Positions 11,116-21,600 of a stretch of DNA of 64,000 nt are shown here, in pieces. Both the position numbers and the translations under genes were made by a program. The notes below the pieces were generated by a model. That model was given only the letters and a program-made list of their open reading frames with translations, made no database searches and had not been told where the DNA came from. Within the stretch, counting starts at the first letter, position 1, and every line of letters begins with the position of its first letter. Origin of the DNA: Patellifolia procumbens (taxonomy: Eukaryota; Streptophyta; Magnoliopsida; Caryophyllales; Amaranthaceae); NCBI GenBank assembly GCA_947645195.1, contig CANSGD010000229.1, forward strand, positions 868,001-932,000. The letters are read 5' to 3'.

Positions 11116-12017
11116 AGGAGGGGGGACCAGTTGACAAAGATGGAATGAGGAGCCGCTTTTTTAGGAAGATAGGGGGTGGGGGAATCCAAACGGGAAGGGC
11201 ACAAAGCGAATTCGTCGTAGTGGAGTCGCATCTTCCATTCGTGGGATAGTAATCTTGCACGATGGTAAATCATATGTACGTTGAAAGCTGTGTTGTTGAA
11301 GACAACATCATTCCGATCTTTCCAGATGCTCCATAAAAGGAAGGTGAGCTTTGCAGCCAAACCTTTATCCTTTAGGTGCTTTCTAAAAAGCTCTTTGACA
11401 GTTAGGTTGTCTACAGAGCAGCCCAACCAATCTTTCACCTGTGGAAGAGCCCATAAGTTTGCCACCTTGTGGCAAATAAGAAAGAGATGGTCTATTGTTT
11501 CTAGACACAAAGCATCACAGATGGGGCATGTTTCGATAGGGATAATCTGTCTTTTAAACAGAATGGCACGCACGCTGATTGCATTATGTAAAAACTTTCT
11601 ATAAGAAGATCTGGAGCTTTGCAGGTAAATGAACTTTCCAAATCTGACGGAACTCCCATTTGGGGGTGTCAGGACTGATGTTATGTGCCAACCAGTTTGC
11701 TGATTTGACCGTGAAATCCCCATGGGAAGACATACCCCAAATGGGTGTATCCATATCGATATTTTTAGTAAGAGTTATTCTCGTACTTGTGCTATTAGAG
11801 TGTGAGGTAATATTGTACCTAACTTAGCGAAATCCCATTGTCTATCATCGGTAATGAAGGCGTCTAAGCATAAATCAGTATTTATAGTATTAGGGTCGGG
11901 TTTTAGAAGTTCGAAAAGGGATTTGTTGGTTAACCAATTATCTAACCAGAACAAAATGGTTGAACCATCCCCTATTTTCCATCGAATTCCTTTTCTCAAG
12001 ATGTCCCGTTGTTCCAT
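11103..12017 (-). pseudogene. LINE zf-RVT (C-terminal) region
   Basis: The first part (12,017-11,775) reads WKIGDGSTILFWLDNW, the common plant LINE segment after the reverse transcriptase. A second frame (11,723-11,103) contains CPICDALCLETIDHLFLICH, a Cys/His-rich zf-RVT motif, then WALPQVKDWLGC and LTFLLWSIWKDRNDVVFNN. The frame change between the two parts shows decay. Confidence 0.8.
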
Positions 12018-12207
12018 GATTTTCCTCCAAATGGAGGAGTGGGACGATTTTGGTGTGTATTGGAACAGGGAGCAGTTTTTCAGATATTTCTGGCGAACTA
12101 TGGTGGCCCATAAATTCTCAGGATCAGAAAGGACTTTCCATGCTAGCTTAGCCAGGAAGGCCCTGTTAAGAGGAAGGGTTTTACGAAGCCCTAGGCCTCC
12201 TAATCTC

Positions 12208-13671
12208 TTAGCATATTCTATCCCACGCTATAAGAGGGATACCCTCTTTTCCCGGCCCCTGGTTCCAGAAAAAATTTATGTGGATGGAATCAATAGTGGA
12301 GGCAGAGTTTGCCTGGAGCATAGTTGCTGCACTTGCATAGTTTGGGATAGCTTCTAGATTCGATTGGATGAGGGTGTGTCTTCCTGCTTTAGAAAGAAGA
12401 CCAGCCTCCCATAGTTTAACCATCTCATCGGTCTTATTAAGTAATTGGACTAGGTCCGCCTTGATAGGTCGAAAGGAACTGAAGTGAATTCCTAAATACT
12501 TTCCTAGGCAGGCCTTTGGTGGCATATTAAAATTACTTGCCAAAACAGCCTTTCGTGCGTTAGGTACTTGCTTGGAGAAAATGATGGATGACTTATGAAA
12601 GTTAATCAGTTGTCCTGAGTTTGCACAAAAGCAATCAATAATTTTCTTTAGATTGTTGCATCCAGCCTTTGTGGCTTTGCAGAATAAAAGGCTATCATCA
12701 GCAAAGAGTAAGCAAGGGATCTTAGTAGTGTTTGGGCACACTTGGAAACCAATACCACTTGTCTTGCTAGAAGCAGAAGAAGCTAGTTGTCTGATAAGGC
12801 CTTCCATACAAATAATAAAAAGATAAGGGGAAAGCGGGTCACCCTGCCTCAGACCACGGGTTGGTTTGAACCAACTCGTAGTGGTGCCATTAACTTTTAC
12901 TGAATATGATACCGTGGTGACACATTGCTTAATCAAATTAATCCACTTCGGAGGGAAGCCCAAGTGAGAGAGACATCCCCACATGTAGTTCCATTCAATC
13001 CTATCATAAGCTTTTTCCATGTCCAGTTTCAAAGCACACCACCTTGTCTTGTTTTTAGATTTGTGGAAGGTGTTGAGGATTTCTTGAACTATAAGGACAT
13101 TGTCGTGAATGGAACGACCTTTGGTAAACGCGTTCTGAAATGGAATTATTAGCTTGTCTAGTATAGATTGTAATCTTGAGACTAGACTTTTCGAGATGGC
13201 CTTGTACAGGGTGTTGACAAGGCTAATTGGTCTGAAATGGCCTGGTTTTTCTGGTTGATGGATTTTGGGAGTAAGAGTGATAATGGTATGGTTGAGGGAT
13301 GGTGGGAGATGACCATGATCAAAAAAGCTACAGATTGCTAGGCACACGTCTTTCTTAATAATTTCCCAGTATTTTTTGTAAAATCCTGGACCAAAACCAT
13401 CTGACCCTGGGGCTTTATAGGGGTTCATGTCAAAGAAAACATTTTTTATTTCTTCTTCAGAGACCATCCTTAATAGATTTTCTGCCTCATGGAGAGAAAC
13501 AATGCAGGTGAAAATTTTAAATGCAGATCCGTCTGGAACTGAGCCTGACGATGCATAGTTACTTGTGAAAGCATTTTTCAAAAGGTCTTTGATAGCAGCT
13601 GGGTTCTCCACCCAAATGTCACTGTCATCCCTTAGTTTGTGGATGGTATTAAGTGAAAACCTTTGCTTCAT
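12208..13671 (-). pseudogene. LINE reverse transcriptase domain
   Basis: A 487-codon open frame holds the classic RT blocks: NPYKAPGSDGFGPGFYKKYW, FRPISLVNTLYKAISKSLVS, KLDMEKAYDRIEW, TRGLRQGDPLSPYLFIICME and the catalytic LLFADDSLLF (FADD box). This domain copies LINE RNA at the nicked target. The frame itself is intact, but stops and frameshifts separate it from the endonuclease and from zf-RVT. Confidence 0.9.
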
Positions 13672-13750
13672 CCTATTGTGGAATAAGCGCGTGTTTCTAT
13701 CACCTTAGAGCAGCCAATTCTTTCGATTTTTTATTCCCCAATGGGATTGT

Positions 13751-14674
13751 TTAAACAACATGATTTTTTTTTCGTTGATTAATGAGCCTTTTTAGGTGCT
13801 CAACTAAAATTGGGTTATAGGGTTGAGACCAAAGTCTCTCTTCTATTTCCTGTATCTTGGCAAGATACTGAATGAGCTTGCTAGACGTATGCTGGAATTT
13901 CTTCATGGACCAATTTTTTATGGAAGACTTGATCTGAATTAGCCGGTTTTGAACTCTATAGAAGCAAGAACCCTTTTGTTTCTCCAGCCAAATGTTTTTG
14001 ATAATGGTATGAACTTCTGAATCTAAGGCCCAGGCCTGGTGAAATCGAAAACGTGCAGGAGGGAAAATGGGGTTTGTGAGTGTGTCACAAATAAGAGGGG
14101 CATGGTCTGACACCGTAAAGGAACCATAAGAAATAGTCGTATCTGGAAATAAGTCTAGGAACTTTTGATTACATATACTCCTATCGAGTCTTTCATATAG
14201 TATGTAAGAGTCATAGTGTTTTTTCCAAGAGAAAGCATTTTGCTGTGCAGGTAAATCAAAGCATTCGACGTTTCGCATGAAGTTTGGGAAACGTTGTAAT
14301 TGAGAAGCAGTGACAGAATGCCCTCCAACTTTGTCAGAAGGGGAGAGTAACTCATTGAAGTCACCAACTATGATTGTAGGCAAGGTTTGACTAATGAGAT
14401 AGGTTGTCAAGTCGTTCCAAATATTATCTTTTTCCTGTTCTTGGGCAGGGAGATAAACTCCGGACTCTAGAAAGGAAGATTTCACTATCTTTGAATATAC
14501 GACCAAATGGGCACATCTATCCCAAAGGATATAACTATCTATGTTAATATTATCGTCATTCCAACACACCCAAATCCCGCCACTATGATTGACGGGATCG
14601 ATAATGAGGGTATGTTGGAAGTGTAGAGCTTTCAATATTTTCTTACTATTGACATTATTTGTCATTGTTTTCAA
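13751..14674 (-). pseudogene. LINE endonuclease (AP/EEP type)
   Basis: The frame contains SGGIWVCWND near its start, IIVGDFNELLSPSDKVGG (the conserved GDFNE), FSWKKHYDSY, LYERLDRSICNQ and VSDHAPLICD (the SDHxP motif). These are hallmarks of exonuclease-endonuclease-phosphatase domains of plant L1-type LINEs, which nick target DNA. The frame starts inside the usual domain, and a stop separates it from the reverse transcriptase about 80 bases on. Confidence 0.85.
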
Positions 14675-16215
14675 GATAAAAAATATGTCCGGTTTGAACC
14701 TATTTTTTAGAAAGACTAGTTCGACAACGGCTTGGGTATTTTTAGCCCCTTAGTATCATGTCCTAAGGATTAGGATTATTTATAGTATCATGTATAGGAA
14801 CCCTTTTATGGTTCATACGTGGCTATTGAATTGGAATTACGTGTTGTTGAGCATGTTAATTGCCTTTATGTTTGATTACATGATTGAATGGATGTTTGAT
14901 TCAAACATGTTTGGGAAGGGAAGGTTATTTATTAATTCACATGAGGGATTAATATTATTTTATTATTGAACTATGGATTTTGGTATTGTTTCCGTTATTG
15001 GATATTATATTTCTTTTCAAAGACCGAGAACTTTGTGTAAGTTGGATTGTTATTGGATATTATTATTTTACTACTTTGCAAAGACCGAGGGATTTGTAGA
15101 GTATGTATATTTATTGTCATTGGACATTCGATTGTTGATTTAAGTCAACAAATAAGTTTATATATGTATTGTCTTTGGACATTCGGTTGTTGATTTAAGT
15201 CAACAAATAAATTTGAAGGATTAATTCTTGGTCAATTGAAATTGTTTGATCACTTATTTAATCCTAAGATAAAAGAGGAATATTTATTGTATTCATGTTA
15301 TGTGTTGGTTGTCTGTTCAGAGTCCAACATCATATAACTTACTACTACTTAAAGTGGAAGTGAATAGCAATAACTTTAGACTTGTGCACGTCTGAAGTTA
15401 TGGACTAGTATGAGTTGGAGTACATGGTGGTAGCCCATGACTTTTCTTGGGGTCGGATTGATCACCGTACCCTATTTTTATTTCTAAAGGTTCTTTGATA
15501 TCGTTGGTGAAGGGGTTACGGAGTCGCGCCCGTAACTCGGTCCTTCATTCTTGAAGACTGGTTTTTGGTTGGACAACTCGATCCATTGTCGATTCAATTT
15601 ACTAAATATTTATCATGTTGTACGTCTTGTGGAGTCAAGTCTTATTTTACGAGTTGAAGTCTTGAAGTATATTTATTGATTCATGTTCAATTGCTTAGTA
15701 GTATCATGGTTAGGTTTCGTGTTCTGTTTTATTTACGTATGTACTCAGCTTTGCTGATTACGTGCTTTTCTGTGTGTCGATCATGGCTCTGCCTATTGAT
15801 CATGTTATGACCCTTTATTGGCGAGCAGTTTTCAATTGAGTATTTGCCTACAGGATTGGAAGACATGATGCATCTTCTCAATTACTCATTTGGGACTTGG
15901 GAAGCGTTGTTGAGAGATCGTTTTATTATTTTATTTGTTTCCTACCTTTACGTTACTTTAATTAAGTTGTTTTATGGATTATTTATTTTAAATATTTTAA
16001 ATTGGTTTTCAATTATCTTTCGAGGTTTGGATTATGGTTTGACAATTATTTATGTTCTAAGTATTTAATAAAGTTTTATTTAATGTTTTTCCGCTGCAAT
16101 ACTCTGAGTAAGCCAATACGTTTTCACACGGGCGATAATGCCTTGATAATTCTCTGTTTTAGTTAGGAAAAATATATGTTTTATAAAGAGAGAATTGTCG
16201 GGGTGTTACATTCTT

Positions 16216-17780
16216 CCCACCCACTCCCCATCTCTCTCATGGTATTCAATATACCAGCATGTCGATCTGAAATGACACACAAGCCATCCCTATTAGTAAC
16301 CCATTGACGAATGCAAGCCATAAACCACCCCCCCATGCTTCATTTTTTTCACCTTCAACAATGGAAAAGGCAAGTGGGAACAATTGAAAGTTAGCATGAG
16401 TGGCCATTGCACGTGATAGCCATATAGATGAGTGCCATCAAGCGTAAGAAAGGGACAACAATGTTTAAATACGTCAATAGATGGCTTGAATGCCCAAAAC
16501 ACTCTCCTAAATACATGAACACTTGGGGTTTCGGTAGGTAAAAAATAACAATGAACCACAATTGCTGGGTTCGACTCTTGCAATGCTTGCATTAATCTAG
16601 ACAATTCTTCATACCATTTCTCCCAATCACAAAAAACAGTACTAATGGCTTTCTGCTTTGCTAACCATGCTCTCCTGTATGTGATAGTATATCAAAATCT
16701 ATCTTTGATAAGCTGCACAATAGCACAAATTTTAAGAGATGGATCAACTCGTATGAGTTCTTGTATGTTGTGCGCAATACAATCTAAAGAGAGTAGTGGG
16801 TGATCAGCAAAGTGGATGTCACCAACGCATGTAGCGGCATGGGGACTGTTGTACCTCACAGTCCTGAATATAGGAAGCACTAGATCCCTTATTGCACGCA
16901 GCCGCCATGAACACTTGCACTCTTTCTTTCTTATGCACCCTACAACATACTTTGAAGGCTTTGCTTCTAAGACACGTAACGTATGATTCCGAACACTTGA
17001 GTAATATCTCACATCATCCTTCAATTGTTCCAAAGTATCAAAAACCTGCCCCACAACAAATTCACCATCTGGAATAAAAGAAGTGTTTTCCGCCCATGTC
17101 CTTTAAGCATCTGCTAAAACCGGATCCAACTCCGCAACATGGTTAAAGCTCTGTGATGGAGCACTCATTCTAATGGCCTCATCATCTCTATCAGAAGCAA
17201 CCAAGATCATCTCCATTGTCATCATCAAGCGTTGTCACTCTTAAGCCCAAGGGACATCATTACAATCATCATGAACCACATTAACCACCTCATTAGTTTG
17301 TGAAGTGGTCCCTATCATGGCTTCATTACCGAGGGAGATAGTGGGAGAGTTAAACTCAGACTTGTGCTCGTGCAAAAAACAAAAGTCATCTGTGAGCATT
17401 CTTGTAAATGAACCAGCAACAAAATAAGAACCCAAATTGTCAAGGACATCATGTTGTTTGAGTTCTTGTTGGATGTACAATTGCATCATAATGGGTGAAT
17501 CTTGAGCAATAACGCTCCATGTTGATCTTAAAGAAGCATCATCAACGAATGGAACCAATTTAACAGTGGCAATCATCGAGTGCCTCATTTGCACCTTTAA
17601 ATCCATTAGTTGTGAGTCACACCCAACAAGCTCATATAATTTACTCATGAGCTCATAAAAAGAACAACGTGAACTAACTAAGATATAGTTCTTATTACCG
17701 TCTCTATATGTAATATCGCCATTAACTTCCATTAGTTCCCCACCCCAATAACACAAAATCGGATAATTTGTTGCCTCCAT
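16216..17780 (-). pseudogene. MULE transposase, N-terminal and catalytic part (broken)
   Basis: Three blocks follow on the minus strand. The first (17,780-17,241) starts MEATNYPILCYWGGELME and resembles the PB1-like N-terminal region of plant MuDR transposases. The second (17,054-16,692) has GQVFDTLEQLKDDVRYYS and CKCSWRLRAIRDLVLPIFR, the DNA-binding zinc region. The third (16,680-16,290) includes FKPSIDVFKHCCPFLTLDGT, the start of the MULE catalytic domain with its DGTHLYG motif. Stops separate the blocks. The gene breaks at the Tekay-like LTR and resumes at 8,332. Confidence 0.85.
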
Positions 17781-18348
17781 CTTCTAAAACAAGACATAAT
17801 AGATATTGAATCATTTGCATTCACAATTATGCATAATTTCTTTCAATAACTGAAATTGATGATAAAAACATTAAAACACAACCCTATAGCAGCTAAATAT
17901 CCAAAATAATAACCTCACAAACATTCAAAGAGATGAAAAAAAAAAAGAGCATTACAAGGACACCAAAATTATGCAATTTGTTACATAAAACCCACTAATT
18001 TGATATCCTAAACAACACTAATTCACTAAACAACATAATTATGCATAATTCACCACCTAAAATCAAGATTCTAAGTTCCCTAAACCCTAAAATCAATTCC
18101 AAACGATTTTAAAAAAAAAATTAAAACATTAGGGCTTACCTATCTTGCGCCGGAGATGACTTGATATTGCCGGCGTCGCTAATAACCGCCGGTCAAGATG
18201 GCTTCGATTGCCGACGCACAGATCGAGTTGCAGGGGTGAATGGATGCAGTTTTGCTGTCACCGTCGAACAGAGGAGAAGCGTTCTTTTTTTTTTTTTGAA
18301 GTTTTTGTGACTGTCTGTGTAAAGGGGATGTATTTTTGAAAAGACAGA

Positions 18349-18425
18349 GAGTAGCGGTTATACTTATTTCGCTACTCCAAGTAGCGATTTACTTTGTAAA
18401 ACCACTATTTCAAGTAGTGATTTTA
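18349..18425. repeat. Palindromic subterminal motifs, right end of MULE
   Basis: Two copies of the left-end motif are present: CGCTACTCCAAGTAGCG near 18,369 and the decayed CACTATTTCAAGTAGTG near 18,402. A half-site, GAGTAGCGGTT, lies near 18,350. Their presence inside both ends supports reading the two ends as one element. Confidence 0.75.
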
Positions 18426-18611
18426 ACCTTTTTCCGCGAAAAAAAACTAACATTATACCAAGTCTACATGGACCATATGATAATAAATAAAATTTAAAAT
18501 AACGCATAAAGGAATTTTTATAATCTTTAAGCATTCTTTTACCAAACATAATAAAGTCTTTTTTTCCACTCAAAATCACTGCTTCCAACTCCCACCCTTC
18601 TTCGCATTCGA

Positions 18612-21600
18612 ATGGCTTCTTCTGAACCTTCAGGTTCCTCATCATCTCCCCAAATCACGAATAACAAAACAGATGAAACTCATCCTGTTCATCCCTCTTC
18701 TGCTATCGACTTTCTCACTCTCTGCAACCGTCTCAAGGTAACATTATTCATTTCTCCTCCCAGTATATAATAGATATGATTTTATAAGATTTTGTAATGC
18801 TGAAATAAATAATGGGTTTTGTGCTAGACAACGAAAAGGGCAGGGTGGGTGAAAAGAGATGTTCAAAACCCAGAATCCATTTCTGATCATATGTATCGTA
18901 TGGGTTTAATGGCGCTTATTTTCCCCGACATTCCTTCTCTTAATCGCGACAAGTATGTTCTTTTTTCCCTTTTATCTTCTTTTTTCTGGTACCCTAATTT
19001 GATTTTTGCTTAATGTGTATTGTATTTGGTGTTTTGGGTTTGTGCCAATTTTGCTTAATGCTTTCATTACCAATAATGGGTTTAGGCACTAGCTTTAAAC
19101 AACTATTTTTACGGTCCCTTTATGGCCTCTTCTCTCCGGCATAAAATAGATGAACTGAATTGAGCGGAAGTGAAATGAATAGTGATATAGTGATATGTGC
19201 GAGTAAAAGTATTGTCCAGAGCTAAATTAAATTGAACTGAAAATAAGCTGGGGAGAACAGACCTTTAGTAATTGTTACTAAACGGTGATAGTTTATAATA
19301 ATCGTAATAAAACTGTGTAATTTAGAGGGAAAATTCCACCTCATTATATTGGTAATGAAAGCATACCTCCAAAGTCCAAACATGTGTTTTTTGTCTATCT
19401 AAAGCGTAGGCAAGAATTGCAATCCGCCACATGTTACCATTCGTCTTTTGATATGGTTCTATCCACGTCATTCTCATTGAAGATTTGAACCCGCAACATC
19501 AAATATGAAATAAAGACGTCCAAAACTCTTCCACTATATTATTGTTGATTTTTCATTAATATATAAATGACGATATATGAATGAAATGCAGGAGTTAAGT
19601 TGTAACTTTGAAATTTATATTGTAAGATTTTTTTATTTGATGACATTTTTCCCCTCTAAATGATACTTATTAGTTATTTTTAACTACTACAATACAATGT
19701 CTATAAAATCGTAATGTGCAAAGGCATTGTCCGGGCTAATACTAGTTCTTTCATAAAATTGCATTACCATCTATTACCACATAAAAGGTGCTATTAAATG
19801 GGAAGGAAAATTTACAAAGAAAATCACATGTTTGAAGATGTATTTTCATTACCATGCTAATGGGTAGGAGACTTCTTCTTTAAATGACACATGATTTTAT
19901 TGTTATTATCACCCTTTAGTACTACTTACTAAACGCACCTAACAGCTACTCCAACATTTACCTCTGCCCCTAGACTCTAGTGTAGTCGAAGAGCCCCTTG
20001 ATTAAGAAGTTGCTTGAAGGGTAGTGTTTGGAAGTTTTTTCATTTTTTTTGATTATATTTTGTTTTTGTTCTAGGTGTGTGAAGATGGCTATTGTCCATG
20101 ATATTGCAGAAGGTAAGAGATTTTGCTTTGATTTTACAATTCCAATTAGCTTGCTGATTAGTGATAATCAAGACTAGTTAAGTAAAAAACTAAAAGTATG
20201 CGTGTCATTGTATGAAAGTTGATTAAGTATAGCTGGTATGTAGAACGTGAGTTTCATCTGATTGATTTGTTTTTCTAGTATTGGAGAATTTTGTAATGTA
20301 GTGTGATTGAGCTAGGTTAGAATCCGGATTTTGAGAATTAGTCAACAGTGAACTGGTTTAGGTTCAGGGATGCAATGTAATTATAGGTAGTACAAGCCTA
20401 CAAGGGCATGCTGTTTCTGGTGGAATGTTGTAGTACCCCGGTTCAAGGAGGAACATAGGAAAGGATTGTACAATAACTACACTTTAATGGGGGAGCGTTA
20501 CAGCATATAGTAAGTCTTTTAAGTTATTGGTATTACCGTAACTTCGTTTTCCAATAAAGCAACTTTTGTCAATTTGTACAACTAAGTGATGCAAGCTTGT
20601 AAATACATTCATGGGTCTTGTTGCTCATGCCTACTTGAGATCTCATTTTCACCTCATGCTACATCAAGGGTAGATACTTTAAACATATCTAAATAAAAGC
20701 CACCTAAATCCGAAAGTATAGCTGATTCTCACATAGTTTTACTAGAATGCCTTTTTTAAAGCAATGTGCTTTTCTTGAATTTTTGTCCTTTTTTCACTAT
20801 CAATATCCTACAAAATCCACTAGATAGGAAAGATAGGGCGTTGTCTTTTTACTCTCTCCAATTCCTTACCTCTGTTGAATGATATTAATGTCTCTCATCT
20901 TTTCTAGCATTTTTTTAGGAAGTGTCTTTAGTGTACGGGATGGGAAATTGATGGTAAAATGAACTTTATTGTTTGGGAAAGTAATATCTCAAGAGCTTTA
21001 AAGGTGCATCCTATTCAATACAGTTTGCTTATTTGAACTTGTTGGAGTTTATTGTAGTTATGAATTGAAATGATTGGAATTCATTGAGACTTGTTAAAAC
21101 TTATTTTGTCTCAAATAAATAAAAGTAACTTAACATAACACTACTAAAATTGGGATTTGTTGTTCTGGGCCAGCACAAGGGGAAGTAAGATGCAAGGTGT
21201 TATTGACATAAATGGTCTGTCGGTTGCTACTCATACAAGGATATTACATTTCATTAACTTTTTAAGGAATTAGGGGGAAACAACAATGGTAACACAAGGA
21301 TTTAATTGGTGATCTAACTCCTTTACCTTAATAATACCATCAACAAATATTATCTTGTAATGGAACTCGTATGAGAAATCCCAAAACTCTCCGTGATATG
21401 AATAATGAGTTTTCTTACTAATCCTCGTAGAGGGCTCTCTCTCCCTTTCTCTCTCTCCAATGCAAGCAACCTACTATCCTTACTTACAGGAATTTACATC
21501 AATCCCAATTCTAGTAGAATTGGAATCCAAAAGTTATAAGGATCCACATTAGGAAATACAATAATGTTGAAGCAAGCCTCCTAATTTTGAGTTTTTTGGG

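Larger units (their letters stand above)
10590..14720 (-). mobile_element. Non-LTR retrotransposon (LINE, L1/RTE-like plant type), decayed
   Basis: A single minus-strand element holds, in order, an endonuclease, a reverse transcriptase, a zf-RVT region and an RNase H domain. A poly-T run near 10,590-10,602 would be the poly(A) tail of a minus-strand copy. No first open reading frame was found upstream of the endonuclease, so it seems 5'-truncated. Target duplications are not clear (CATGTCCT occurs near both sides). It sits in the Tekay-like LTR. Confidence 0.85.
8338..16210 (+). mobile_element. Tekay-like gypsy solo LTR with nested insertions
   Basis: A 5-bp duplication TTCTT flanks the unit at 8,333-8,337 and 16,211-16,215. 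The right end is GGGGTGTTACA. The left end is TATAATCCCCCC, which looks like TGTAAT... with the usual TG mutated to TA. Such TGTAAC-type ends, and the inner text ACTCAGCTTTGCTGATTACG near 15,740, are typical of LTRs of Tekay/Del chromoviruses. A TATA-like CCTATAAATACC lies near 8,650. No internal retrotransposon genes remain, so this is a solo LTR left by recombination. Without the LINE and the small MULE inside it, it is about 2.6 kb. It is inserted into the MULE transposase. Confidence 0.8.
5551..18535 (-). mobile_element. Large PMD-carrying Mutator-like element, nested-insertion host
   Basis: The ends form an imperfect terminal inverted repeat of at least 60 bp. The left end at 5,551 starts AATGCTTAAAGATTGTAAAA; the right end, reverse-complemented from 18,535, starts AATGCTTAAAGATTATAAAA, and similarity runs on through ATGCGT.ATTTTAAA and CCATCATA. 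Inside, on the minus strand, lie a MuDR-type transposase (17,780 to 7,409, split by a solo LTR) and then a plant mobile domain gene (7,306 to 6,110). Palindromic CGCTACTCCAAGTAGCG-type motifs sit just inside both ends. Both genes carry stops and frameshifts, so the element is dead. I could not define a 9-bp target duplication. Without its nested insertions it would be roughly 5.1 kb. Confidence 0.8.

Noticed and set aside
5520..18560. A 9-bp target duplication for the large MULE
   Set aside because: TTTTTTTC occurs near both ends, but the offsets from the terminal repeats do not agree, so it is probably chance.
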